Shown here in pieces: positions 8,411-16,814 of a stretch of 64,000 bases of DNA (positions within the stretch are counted from its first letter, which is position 1; each line of letters opens with the position of its first letter). The notes beneath the pieces are model-generated. The model ran no database searches, was not told where the DNA came from, and saw nothing but the letters and a program-made list of their open reading frames with translations. The stretch is from positions 1 to 64,000 of the forward strand of contig NZ_JAENHN010000066.1 in assembly GCF_016595795.1 (NCBI RefSeq). The letters are read 5' to 3'. The position numbers and the translations under genes were made by a program. The DNA is from Clostridium yunnanense. Its GTDB lineage: Bacteria; Bacillota; Clostridia; Clostridiales; Clostridiaceae.

Positions 8411-8533
8411 ATTTTACGTCACATAAATAAAAAACTAATAATTACTTAAAACACCGCATTATTCATAAATTGAGTTTTGCAGTGTTTTTAGATGGTAATA
8501 CAAGAAAAATATAACATTAACTATAAAAATAAT
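8411..8533 (+). repeat. repeated trailer with terminator, copy B
   Basis: Second copy of the trailer at 5684-5800. The stem AAAACACCGCA (8448-8458) pairs with TGCAGTGTTTT (8478-8488), with one G-U pair, and a T appears after the stem. It lies downstream of the hydrolase gene and is immediately followed by the 8534 hairpin. Confidence 0.65.
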
Positions 8534-8561
8534 AAGCATAGTTTAAAATAAAACTATGCTT
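8534..8561 (-). terminator. terminator hairpin, recombinase side
   Basis: AAGCATAGTTT (8534-8544) pairs with AAACTATGCTT (8551-8561). Read on the minus strand it overlaps the recombinase stop and is followed by a T-rich run, so it probably ends the recombinase transcript. It is almost identical to the hairpin at 7045. Confidence 0.6.
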
Positions 8562-10161
8562 AAATACTTAATGAACTATTAGCCCCAACAAGATTAATAG
8601 TTAAAACTTCATTATCCCAAGTAATGCTTTCAATCACTTCTTTAATAACAGATCTCTTAATTTCTATATCATCAATATAATCAAAGAACTGTTTTATAGT
8701 TTTAATATTAGAGGTTATATTTCCTACCTTTTCATCTATATCTTCAGCAGTCATCTGACTTAGGGTTATTTCGCTTAGTCTTTTTTCAATAGAAAGATTC
8801 TCATTTTTCACCGTCTTTATTTCGTTTTCTATTAGCTTTAGAGTATCCCGATCTTCTAGTAATGCAAGTTTTCTTACTAAGCCTTGGATAACTTTATTAT
8901 TGGAAGAGAGAGTTTTCTTTAGACTTGAAGCTTCATTTTGAAGTTCAAGTTTAGTGGTTTCTGAATTTTCATCGTTAGAGTACAGATTAACTATGCTTTT
9001 AGTATCTATATTTTTTAAAGCTGTTATTATAGCTTCTTCAGCAGCATAGGCGTTTAGCATCTTAGTGGAGCAGCGATTACTGGCTCTATTCCTAAGTTCG
9101 CATCTATAATATCTTTCAAGTTTATTAGTTCTCTTATTTAGATTGCTCCAGGTAGACATACTACTACCGCAGTTACCACATTTAACTAATCCAGATAGTA
9201 AAAAGTGTTTGCTTGTATTGGAACGTACTGCTGGATTACTTGCATTGGCATTTAAAATTTCTTGGCATTTTATCCACTGTTTAGAGGGAATAATACCTGG
9301 GTGTAGTGCAGCTGATACAATCCATTCTTCAACTGATTTATCTTTCTTGCCACCTTCACGTTTGTTATAAACCATAAGGCCATACTCTCCAGTAAAATCA
9401 TTACATAAAGTAGCTCCTAGATTATTGAAATAGTTATACATATTTTCATCTGCAAAAGTGTATACAGGATTATTCAATATCTGAAGTACTGTATTTCTTG
9501 AGAATTCGCCACCATTTTTTCCTTTAACATTATTGGAGCAAAGATATCTTGAAACTGTAGATGTACTTTTCTTCTCTAAATATAAAGAAAATATGCTCTT
9601 AACTATACTAATTTCTTCTTCTACAACTTCAAGTTTATACATTTTCTTAATATTTTCTTTTCCAACATATTCAACTGGAACTGATTTAAAACCAAGTGGG
9701 GGAGTGCCACCAAGCCATCTTCCAGTTTTGGCAAGCTCAAGCATATTGTCTTTGATTCTTTCTGCAATAGTTTCTCTTTCAAGCTGTGCAAATACTGAAG
9801 AGATGTATACCATAGCTCTACCCATTGGACTTGAAGTATCAAATTGTTCTCTGATGCTTACAAATTCAATTTTGTTTTTCTGAAGCATCTCTAGAGTAGT
9901 AGAAAAATCAGCTACATTACGAGAGATTCTATCTAATCTATAGCAAATAAGATAATCAAAACGCTTTTTCTTTGCATCGCTTAGAAGCTTTTTAAATTCA
10001 GGTCTATTTATATTTCCACCAGAGAATCCTTCATCTTCGTATATTAGAAAATTAGTGATTCCTAGATTGTTACCATACTGTTTACATAATTCAATTTGGT
10101 TCTCAATAGATTCGCCTTTTTCGGAGAGTCTACTTTTTCTACTATATATTGCAGCTATCAT
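8560..10161 (-). CDS. large serine recombinase (site-specific integrase/excisionase)
   Basis: 533 residues. The N-terminal resolvase catalytic domain (1-150) has the nucleophile Ser10 in IYSRKS and the arginine motif YRLDRISRN. A recombinase domain follows (about 165-290), then a zinc ribbon (CGNCGSS, later YRCELRN and RCSTK) and a C-terminal coiled coil (about 400-470). This is the architecture of phage and integrative-element integrases. The minus-strand ATG follows GGAGGGAATT. The length is normal, so it may be functional, but the phage genes around it are wrecked. It is probably the integrase of the element that built this region. Confidence 0.9.
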   Translation of the reverse strand: MIAAIYSRKSRLSEKGESIENQIELCKQYGNNLGITNFLIYEDEGFSGGNINRPEFKKLLSDAKKKRFDYLICYRLDRISRNVADFSTTLEMLQKNKIEFVSIREQFDTSSPMGRAMVYISSVFAQLERETIAERIKDNMLELAKTGRWLGGTPPLGFKSVPVEYVGKENIKKMYKLEVVEEEISIVKSIFSLYLEKKSTSTVSRYLCSNNVKGKNGGEFSRNTVLQILNNPVYTFADENMYNYFNNLGATLCNDFTGEYGLMVYNKREGGKKDKSVEEWIVSAALHPGIIPSKQWIKCQEILNANASNPAVRSNTSKHFLLSGLVKCGNCGSSMSTWSNLNKRTNKLERYYRCELRNRASNRCSTKMLNAYAAEEAIITALKNIDTKSIVNLYSNDENSETTKLELQNEASSLKKTLSSNNKVIQGLVRKLALLEDRDTLKLIENEIKTVKNENLSIEKRLSEITLSQMTAEDIDEKVGNITSNIKTIKQFFDYIDDIEIKRSVIKEVIESITWDNEVLTINLVGANSSLSI

Positions 10162-10440
10162 AAATTCCCTCCAATAGTTGATTTTTTATATAATTAGAAC
10201 GGTTTTCTGAAAGTGATATAGATTTAAGTTTATATTCAATGATTTCTTAAGCTAACATAGGAGCACACTACAGTTCTATGGGCCAATTTAACCTCATCAA
10301 CAATTAGTACATTTCACTCTACAATATTATAGATATTATTTTGATTGTACATTTAATACCACTCTTACTTATGGGATAGAAGATTACAGTTGTCACCTAT
10401 TAAATTTGCATTTCATACTATGACAATAGGAGGGATGATT
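10162..10440. other. intergenic region between recombinase and small divergent gene
   Basis: About 280 bases, AT-rich. It must hold divergent promoters. In integrases of this type one attachment-site half often lies beside the gene, but I could not identify a core sequence here. Confidence 0.3.
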
Positions 10441-10626
10441 ATGGGGAGATTGAGAACAAAGATTAAAGTTGAAGTTAATTATCCAACTACAAAAGAAGGT
10501 ATAAAGCGTTTTGAAGAAGCAAAAGCCAGAGGAGTTATTATGGCCCTTAGATCTAAACATAGTGAAGAAGAAGTAAGGCTTGTGGTAGAAAAACTTAAGA
10601 AAGAGTTAGAAGACTCGGTTAATTAG
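10441..10626 (+). CDS. small charged protein beside the recombinase
   Basis: 61 residues from ATG 10441, chosen because AGGAGGG at 10428-10434 is spaced for it. The frame extends back to 10390 without a ribosome binding site. The protein is polar and helical (FEEAKARGVIMALRSKH, then SEEEVRLVVEKLKKEL). It is divergent from the recombinase, a common place for small phage regulators or directionality factors, but no family was recognised. Confidence 0.55.
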   Translation: MGRLRTKIKVEVNYPTTKEGIKRFEEAKARGVIMALRSKHSEEEVRLVVEKLKKELEDSVN

Positions 10627-10644
10627 ATAATAAGGAGATTTAAC

Positions 10645-10701
10645 ATGAGATTTAAAAATGATAAACATAAGCAAATTGGTAAAGCTTATATTAGTTCATA
10701 A
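10645..10701 (+). pseudogene. 18-codon gene remnant
   Basis: An ATG at 10645 behind AAGGAG opens only MRFKNDKHKQIGKAYISS before a stop. A genuine ribosome binding site with an abruptly ended frame suggests the head of a deleted phage gene. A small hairpin (AAACCCTTAT...) follows. Confidence 0.35.
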
Positions 10702-10770
10702 AAAATAAACCCTTATAAAAGAGTTTATCAAAAACGCGTATCGCCAACGTCGTAGCTCCATTATATCAAA

Positions 10771-10974
10771 GTGAGGAGCGAACTAAATATAAATGCGAGA
10801 CTTAAAGATGGTTTTGTACTACAATATTTAAATCTATATAATCCAAAAATTAAAAATGTAGCTGTTATAAAGAGCACCTTAAAGCAAATGCCAGTAGTTA
10901 ATATGAGTAAAAGTTCAAATAGCAGCAAGGATTATATGAAGCTCTGTGAGAAGGCTTTGCTAAGTGTTAAGTAA
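10771..10974 (+). pseudogene. unidentified phage-derived fragment
   Basis: A 67-codon frame from GTG 10771 whose start lies inside GTGAGGAGC and lacks a proper upstream ribosome binding site. No family recognised. It stops at 10972-10974 in the same frame as the ParB-like/sigma-like chimera that follows, so the two may be pieces of one decayed gene or simply neighbours in phase. Confidence 0.35.
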
Positions 10975-11427
10975 TCTAAAAATATATCAGATAGACTTAA
11001 CCAAAGAGAAGTAGAACAAGAATTCAGACTAAAGATTATAGATGCACATCTATTTATTCCCTGTGCAAGAAATCTATATGGAATAAGAGATATTGATGAG
11101 CTAGCCGAAGATATAAAAGAAAATGACCTGTATCATAATCTAGTTTTAAGACCAGTAGTAAATGATATGTATGAGATTCTTTCTAATATCAAAGAAAATA
11201 AAGAAAGTATGAAGCAAAAGATTGACAATGCACTGCAAGTATTAAGTGAAAAGGAAAGAGAAGTTATTACTTTAAGAAATATTCAAGTAAGAGATAAGTC
11301 ATGGGATTATATAGCTATGAAGAGCGATTTATCTGAGGCTTGGGTAAGAGTACTTAAAAAGAAAGCTATTAAAAAGATGGCACCTATAGTATTTCCAATA
11401 GAAAATAACGATAAGATAGCACTATAA
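10975..11427 (+). pseudogene. chimeric remnant: ParB-like N-terminal domain joined to phage sigma-like C-terminus
   Basis: An open frame with no start codon before ATG 11167. Its first part contains NLYGIRDIDELAEDIKEN, then LVLRPV and MYEILS, the pattern of ParB/Srx-type domains. From about 11190 it changes to MKQKIDNALQVLSEKEREVI, then LRNIQVRD and SEAWVRVLKKKAIKK, the pattern of sigma region 4 or ArpU-like phage late regulators. A deletion fusing two prophage genes is the simplest reading. Domain assignment is by eye. Confidence 0.5.
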
Positions 11428-11505
11428 TTACGCTATTATATAGAACAATTATGCTATTTTAATATAAACTTTAAAGTGAGAAAAACGTTTTAATTCCCAT
11501 TGTGT

Positions 11506-11536
11506 AGAACCTGTCATTATTGATGGGTTCTTTGTT
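11506..11536 (+). terminator. possible terminator after the chimeric remnant
   Basis: AGAACC (11506-11511) pairs with GGTTCT (11526-11531), extended by TCA/TGA, and is followed by TTGTTTT. The stem is imperfect. Confidence 0.4.
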
Positions 11537-11614
11537 TTGGTGTGAGGGCGGTGTGATATTAATCTATACCAAAATAAAAAGAGTGATAATATATTAAAAC
11601 CGACTATAGTTGGA

Positions 11615-11800
11615 ATGGGAGGAAAGTCAACATTAAGAAAAACAATAATAAGCATGATTCCAGAGCATACTTGTTATGCTGAATTATTCTTTGGAGCAGG
11701 ATGGGTTTACTTCGGTAAGGAACCATTAAAAGTTGAAGTTATTAATGATATTGATAAGGAGTTAAACCTAAGATTTCATATCCAGGGTGGGGAAGCATAA
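11615..11800 (+). pseudogene. N-terminal fragment of a D12-class (Dam) DNA adenine methylase
   Basis: MGGKSTLRKTIISMIPEH, then YAELFFGAG and VEVINDIDKEL are the AdoMet-binding N-terminus of Dam-type phage methylases, which run to about 250-280 residues. Here the frame ends after 61 codons with an unrelated tail (NLRFHIQGGEA). The catalytic DPPY region is absent, so this cannot be active. Homology may begin a few codons upstream (ILKPTIVG), without a normal start codon. Confidence 0.65.
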
Positions 11801-11905
11801 CAATAATGCCAGAAAAGCAAGTAGATTCTGTTAGTATACAAACTACGGTTCAAGGTTTTTAGATTTATTAATTAATAATGTATAAAAGTGTTCTTAGAAA
11901 TATGA

Positions 11906-11957
11906 AAACTCAACTAATAGTTTGTAGTACAACATTATTAGTTGAGTTTAATTTTTG
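11906..11957 (+). terminator. rho-independent terminator
   Basis: 14-bp stem AAACTCAACTAATA (11906-11919) with TATTAGTTGAGTTT (11936-11949), followed by AATTTTTG. Confidence 0.7.
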
Positions 11958-12170
11958 TAATTAGTATATTATTATTAAAGTGGTGATTTTATTTTGTTGA
12001 AAATATGAGCTTACGAAATATATTTAAATAAAAATTAAGTTGAAAATTGATGTTATCTTAAATAAATTAAGCTCTTGAAGAACTTTATGTAATATAATTT
12101 TAATTGGTGTGATAAGAGCATTTTTAAATAGTTTTATTTTATATAATTATTTTAGGAGGAGTATAAAAAA

Positions 12171-12650
12171 ATGAAATATAAATTTATGCCTGTATTTATA
12201 ATCACTGCAATAATAGTAATTCTATCAGTTTTAAATATTTATCAATATTTTAAATTTGAAAATTATCAAAAGAAATATAAAGAAAAGGCTGATTCTGAAT
12301 TTAAACTTGATATGCAAATAATTTATGCAGGTATAGAAAATATAAGTTCTGCAGAGATTGGTCAGATACCTTCATTAACTCAATTGTCTTCAGGTACTAG
12401 TAAAGCAGATGCTATATGTGAATATACTTCTTATTATGATAAGAACAAATTATTAAAAAACACTCTTTGGGAGTTAAATAATAATATAACAAATCGTACA
12501 AATATTGAAGAGGTTGTGAAAAAGAATGATTTAACCATCTTATTACCAACCCTAAAGAAGATAATAGAAAATCCTTTAGATGAAGTATCAACAAAAGAAT
12601 TATATAGATTGGTTCAGAAACATACAGTTTTAGGTTCAACAGTGCCTTAA
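12171..12650 (+). CDS. hypothetical protein with N-terminal membrane anchor
   Basis: 159 residues, family not recognised. ATG 12171 follows AGGAGGAG. An N-terminal transmembrane helix (about 6-24, MPVFIITAIIVILSVLNIY) is followed by a largely helical extracytoplasmic domain (30-159). It is the intact relative of the nonsense-interrupted gene at 4599-5075. Its place between two prophage fragments suggests a passenger gene or later insertion. Confidence 0.6.
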   Translation: MKYKFMPVFIITAIIVILSVLNIYQYFKFENYQKKYKEKADSEFKLDMQIIYAGIENISSAEIGQIPSLTQLSSGTSKADAICEYTSYYDKNKLLKNTLWELNNNITNRTNIEEVVKKNDLTILLPTLKKIIENPLDEVSTKELYRLVQKHTVLGSTVP

Positions 12651-12713
12651 TATACGTTTAAATAGATTATGAACATTGATGTATAACAATACGTCATAAG
12701 TTAAATCTATTAG

Positions 12714-13055
12714 AATATTTTAATATTAAATAATGAACTGAAAAAAGAGCTGCTTAGATACTGTAAGGATAGAGAAGGCTATGAGTTTTTAATAACAAGC
12801 AGAGAAGGACAGAATGATCCAATAAGTAGAGAAAGAGCGTATCAAATTCTTATAGGTATAGGAAATACTTTTGATATACATATTAGCTACCATACTCTTA
12901 GAAAGACTTTTGGTTATTGGCATTATGATGAAAATAAAGACATAGTTAAGCTCATGGAGATTTTTAATCATAGTGATCAAAGAGTAACTTTAAGGTATAT
13001 AGGAGTACTTCAGGATGAGGTAGATAAGTCGGTAAAAGAGCTAAGTTTTCTATAG
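12714..13055 (+). pseudogene. C-terminal fragment of a tyrosine recombinase (phage integrase)
   Basis: An open frame with no start, running from just after TAG 12711 to TAG 13053-13055. It contains the catalytic C-terminal half of XerC/XerD-type integrases: HTLRKTFGYW (the HxLR box), then LMEIFNHSDQRVTLRYIG with the nucleophilic Tyr. The N-terminal DNA-binding half and the first catalytic Arg are gone. This is a second, unrelated integrase in the same region. Confidence 0.7.
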
Positions 13056-13429
13056 CTTTTTTTATTTTTTGCTCTGAGTTTAAAATATTGAGATAATAAT
13101 AAACTGCTAATTGAGAATGGTCTATGATGGCTTAAAGGTGCTACTTTGATATAGGTATATGAATTTAACACAATTACCTGTTATTAAACTCAGAGTGTAC
13201 TGTGAGTAGACTGGATTATGTAGTTTGTAATGAAATGTAGATTGATATTATGGTGCTAAAAATAGAACCATTATTTGTAATAAATAAAGGTATCATTTGG
13301 AGAACAGCGTATGATATAATTTTTTTACTAATAGCAATTAAAGTTCTTCATATATAATGAAGTTAATATGTAGTTTTCTTGTTGAGTTCATAATTATTTA
13401 AATCAATATAAATTTCATGGAGGATTGAA
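13056..13429. other. intergenic region, nothing firmly recognised
   Basis: About 370 bases of AT-rich DNA. TATGATATAAT near 13310 is a plausible extended -10 promoter for the gene at 13430. No other structure was recognised. Confidence 0.35.
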
Positions 13430-14023
13430 ATGATAGATATCAGTGACCAACTAAGCGTAAAAGAAATTAGAATAAGTTCACATATTACCAAACATCCAGA
13501 AGGGGTGTTAAAGGACGGTAACTGGTATTTCACTGAAGCTAAAAATCATGAATGGCAAATACATGTTGAATTTGATAAAGTTAAAATTAATAATTATGAG
13601 TTTTTATGTAGCACCACAATAGATAATATTAATCTTGGAGAAAAGGAATGGACGTCTTTTCAGAATGAAATCTTTGATATTGATTCACAAGAACAATCTG
13701 AGGCAACGTTCTGCGTAGAAGAACATCATGATGTTGATTATTATGAAGGTAGCCTCACGTATGTAGGGAAGAATATATTTAATGTTTTTCTAAAGTTTGA
13801 TGTTATGATTAAGAACTTTTTTGAAGAGCCTATCATGGCAAAGTACAAAATACAGGCAGAAGGGTATTATAATGGGTTAGAAATTCAGATTAGTTCTATT
13901 GAACATAAGCCTGTTAGTATTGATCAAATAAAGGAATGTGTTGGGAAATGTGTAAATGTAGAACTTTATGAAGAACCCAAGATAGAAAGCCAGTATCTAG
14001 GTACTTTTAAGCCGAAGTTTTAG
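13430..14023 (+). CDS. hypothetical protein, orphan immunity-like appearance
   Basis: 197 residues with no signal peptide or transmembrane segment. ATG 13430 follows TGGAGGATTGAA. The protein is acidic and beta-rich, with regularly spaced aromatics (DGNWYFTEAKNHEWQIHVEF, then WTSFQNEIFDID). No family recognised. Single cytoplasmic acidic genes scattered in accessory DNA are often immunity proteins of toxin systems; this is inference from style and context only, and no toxin gene is adjacent. Confidence 0.5.
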   Translation: MIDISDQLSVKEIRISSHITKHPEGVLKDGNWYFTEAKNHEWQIHVEFDKVKINNYEFLCSTTIDNINLGEKEWTSFQNEIFDIDSQEQSEATFCVEEHHDVDYYEGSLTYVGKNIFNVFLKFDVMIKNFFEEPIMAKYKIQAEGYYNGLEIQISSIEHKPVSIDQIKECVGKCVNVELYEEPKIESQYLGTFKPKF

Positions 14024-14156
14024 TTTGTAATTGCACATAAACGTAATCAAGAACAATAAGTGCTTATGTATAGCAAATAAGTAGCTGATAAAGTTGTAAG
14101 TTATTAATTTATTTGTTAAATGAGTACTTAATACAAATATAAAGGTAGGAATAGGT

Positions 14157-14846
14157 ATGGAAAGAATGGAGTTATCAGAAGCTTCTTATGATATGCTACG
14201 TGCAGGTAAGAAGGTAAAAACTATTAAAGATAGAGATGAAATGGAAAAAGTATTTATAGAACATGGGATACCAGTTTTCGATGAAGTTATTTCCTTTCAA
14301 GAACAATTTGGTGGTATTTGGTATAAAATTGGAGAGAAATTCTACAGAGGTTTTAGAATGGACATGTTTTCGTTCAATGAATTCAAGGATAAGTATGAGC
14401 TTCTATACTTCACAAAGGAAGGTGGGAAATATTTTTTTCAATGTATGGATTATCACTATGCAGGTGATATAGGACCTTGTATTGATGAAGATGGTAAAGT
14501 ATATTACTTTGGCATGGGACAGTTTTTTATTAGTGCTGATACTATAGAAGAATTTTTAGATGATGAAGCCATAAGGTTTTCTTTTGTTAATAAATATCCA
14601 TCTTGGCTGACTCGCGGTTCTAATTTAGACGAAATCAATAAATTTAAAAAAGATAACATCTTCATTAAAATTAAAAGAGATTCTTTCTCAGATAAATATT
14701 TTGAGTGGTGGTGTAATAAAGAAGAAACTATTTTTATAAGGATTGATTTAAAAAGTAAGTATAACTATGCTATTGTATTTTGCAAAAATCAAGAAATATT
14801 AAATGAGTTATATGAATCAGAAGTTTCAGCACGTATCTACCCTTAG
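14157..14846 (+). CDS. hypothetical protein, possibly SUKH-like
   Basis: 229 residues, cytoplasmic and acidic. The stretch IPVFDEVISFQEQFGG, then GDIGPCIDEDGKVYYFG and ISADTIEEFLDDEAI resembles the SMI1/KNR4 (SUKH) pattern of an 'N-terminal helix, FG/GG loop, D-G-x-V strand' seen in bacterial immunity proteins. I rate this as suggestive. The gene follows 13430-14023 at 133 bases on the same strand. An ATG at 14163 is an alternative start. Confidence 0.5.
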   Translation: MERMELSEASYDMLRAGKKVKTIKDRDEMEKVFIEHGIPVFDEVISFQEQFGGIWYKIGEKFYRGFRMDMFSFNEFKDKYELLYFTKEGGKYFFQCMDYHYAGDIGPCIDEDGKVYYFGMGQFFISADTIEEFLDDEAIRFSFVNKYPSWLTRGSNLDEINKFKKDNIFIKIKRDSFSDKYFEWWCNKEETIFIRIDLKSKYNYAIVFCKNQEILNELYESEVSARIYP

Positions 14847-14864
14847 TACAATTATTTATTTCAG

Positions 14865-14890
14865 TAAGATAGAACTATCTTATTTAATAA
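14865..14890 (+). terminator. short terminator-like hairpin
   Basis: TAAGATAG (14865-14872) and CTATCTTA (14875-14882) form an 8-bp palindrome just after the stop of the previous gene. The T run is short. Confidence 0.4.
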
Positions 14891-15072
14891 CCACTCAACT
14901 ATAAAGCATATAATTCATTAGTTAACGATAAGAAATACAATCGCGTGATTTAATTTCTCTAACGTTATTTTTATGCCTTTCTTTACTTCATATGAAAGGA
15001 ATTGATCCATACCAAAGATAATATGTAAGAATGTCAATAGAAATTAAATTAAGTAATCAATGCTTTGAAATG

Positions 15073-15495
15073 CTAAGGTCTAAGATTTATTATAAAATCA
15101 TTTATAAATAGTAAAGTTGTGGCAAGGCTTATAAAAGTCATGCTGATAGTAGCGATGCAGATGAAAAAGCTATATCTCCATCTAATTTCATCAGAGAATA
15201 GGCCATGTTTCGAATAGCATGTAAAATACCTAGTTAAAAGTTTAATGATTAGCTCTAAAAATATAAAAAATAAACTAATTATAAAAAGTAAGAAATAAAA
15301 ATTATTTGATCCAAATAATTGATTAAATTTAATTAATTTTACTAGTGATAGTATTAAAAGAATAGGAGTAATAATTTTGTATTGGAGTCTAAGAAATCTT
15401 TTTGTTGCAGAAAAGTATCTACCCATAATATAAAGTAGTCCTAATAATATAATCATGTAAATACCAAAAATTATATAAACTTTAATTCTATCCAT
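15073..15495 (-). CDS. hypothetical membrane protein
   Basis: 140 residues from the ATG at 15495, chosen because AAGAGGC precedes it on the minus strand. The frame extends to 15546 but has no ribosome binding site there. Four transmembrane segments are visible (about 5-25, 38-55, 65-85 and 110-135). Family not recognised. It is the only minus-strand gene between the recombinase and the truncated binding protein. Confidence 0.5.
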   Translation of the reverse strand: MDRIKVYIIFGIYMIILLGLLYIMGRYFSATKRFLRLQYKIITPILLILSLVKLIKFNQLFGSNNFYFLLFIISLFFIFLELIIKLLTRYFTCYSKHGLFSDEIRWRYSFFICIATISMTFISLATTLLFINDFIINLRP

Positions 15496-15632
15496 TTTGA
15501 GCCTCTTTAAATAATAAATAATTAATTCATAAATTAGTTTTATCATATCAAATATGGATGATATTGTATATGAATTTACAATATTAAAGATAGCGATATA
15601 AATTTCATAACGCTAAGTTAGTTTGTTATTAG

Positions 15633-15773
15633 TATATAGCAAATGATGGGATAAGCCTACTAGAAAACTGTGTAGGGTTAGGACTTCCTATACCAGAGCA
15701 GCTACAAAATGCTTTAGTACAACTTAAACAAGGAAATAAGAAAGAAATAAAAATTGATAAAGGAGAAGCTTAG
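15633..15773 (+). pseudogene. C-terminal remnant of a phage holin
   Basis: A start-less frame following TAG 15630-15632 and ending at 15773. It reads ISLLENCVGLGLPIPEQL and then NALVQLKQ, which matches the C-terminal tail of the toxin-secretion/phage-lysis holin family that normally precedes the endolysin. Here the frameshifted amidase follows at 43 bases. The transmembrane part is missing. Confidence 0.55.
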
Positions 15774-15788
15774 TAGGGCTTCTTTTTG
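15764..15788 (+). terminator. weak terminator hairpin
   Basis: AGAAGC (15764-15769) pairs with GCTTCT (15778-15783), followed by TTTTT. It overlaps the end of the holin remnant. Confidence 0.4.
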
Positions 15789-15815
15789 TATATAAATTTT
15801 AAGGAGGAATGAGTT

Positions 15816-16615
15816 ATGAAAATAGCAATAAGAGGTAGACACAACTTTAAAGCTATAGGAGCTTCTGGGTTAATAGATGAAACGACAGAAAGGTAAAAGA
15901 TGCAGTAATAAAGTATTTGAATCAAGTAGGACAAACTGTGCTTGATGTTACTCCAGGTAATTGTGATGTAAATATAGATTTAGCTTATGGAGTAGATAAA
16001 GCTAACTCCTGGGGAACAGAACTATTTGCTTCAATACATTTCAATAAAGCCTATGATAGCTATAACGGAGCTATCGGCACCGAGGGTTGGATATATGGAA
16101 CTGGTGGCAAGGCAGAACCAGTAGCTCATAGAGTAGTAGACAAAATATCTTCAGCAACAGGCCTAATAAATAGAGGTGTTAAAGTAAGCACAGGATTGTA
16201 CGAATTAAGAAAAACAAATATGCCAGCAATGATCATAGAAGTATGCTTTGTAGAAGCTTCTGAAGATGTAAGAATATATAAAGAAAAAGGAGCTGACTTT
16301 ATAGGTAAATGTATAGCTGAAGCTATAATAAATAATTCAATAAATGCTGCACCAGTAGTAGCTGCACCACAACAATCATCAAATAATAATGTTAAAAGCG
16401 AGGGAGATTATATGAGTAAAAGATATCAAAACGGAAAGACACCAGAACCAGTATATGCAGATGAGAAGTTAACTATTAAGGTTGGAAGCTTAGATCCATT
16501 TGAAGTTTGTGAGGCTATAGCTGATATAAATAATAAGATAGTCGTTTTATATAATACACCGAATGGAAAGAAAGCTGGATTTGTGGGGTATAGGGGAGGA
16601 GTATATTTTTCTTAA
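15816..16615 (+). pseudogene. phage N-acetylmuramoyl-L-alanine amidase, frameshifted
   Basis: ATG 15816 follows AAGGAGGAATGAGTT and begins KIAIRGRHNFKAIGASGLID, the typical start of clostridial phage amidase_3 endolysins. The frame hits a stop after 26 codons, and the rest of the enzyme continues in another frame. There KVKDAVIKYLN leads into YGVDKANSWGTELFASIHFN, with the zinc-site region and FASIHFNKA, and ends with a 60-residue cell-wall-binding module. The junction is near 15888-15896. The missing bases are consistent with a short deletion in GAAGATAGAAAGG-type sequence. As it stands, full-length endolysin cannot be made. Confidence 0.75.
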
Positions 16616-16695
16616 TAGATTAACAATATAGAAATAAAAAATATAATAATATGTAATAACTTGTCTGATTTGGTAAAACATATTACAATTAAATA

Positions 16696-16742
16696 TAGGA
16701 AACCATTAGACGGTCAATCTTAAATGGTTTCCTAAAGTTTAA
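16696..16742 (+). terminator. terminator hairpin
   Basis: TAGGAAACCATT (16696-16707) is complementary to AATGGTTTCCTA (16723-16734), followed by AAAGTTT. It separates the phage remnant from the three-gene operon. Confidence 0.6.
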
Positions 16743-16814
16743 TATGTATTTATTGAACACTATTATCAATTATAAACATGTGTTCTCTAAAATACAAGTA
16801 TTTGGAGGATAACT

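Noticed and set aside
5101-8561. Integron-type gene cassettes
   Set aside because: The repeats lack the R-box core of attC sites, and the nearby recombinase is a serine enzyme, not an IntI.
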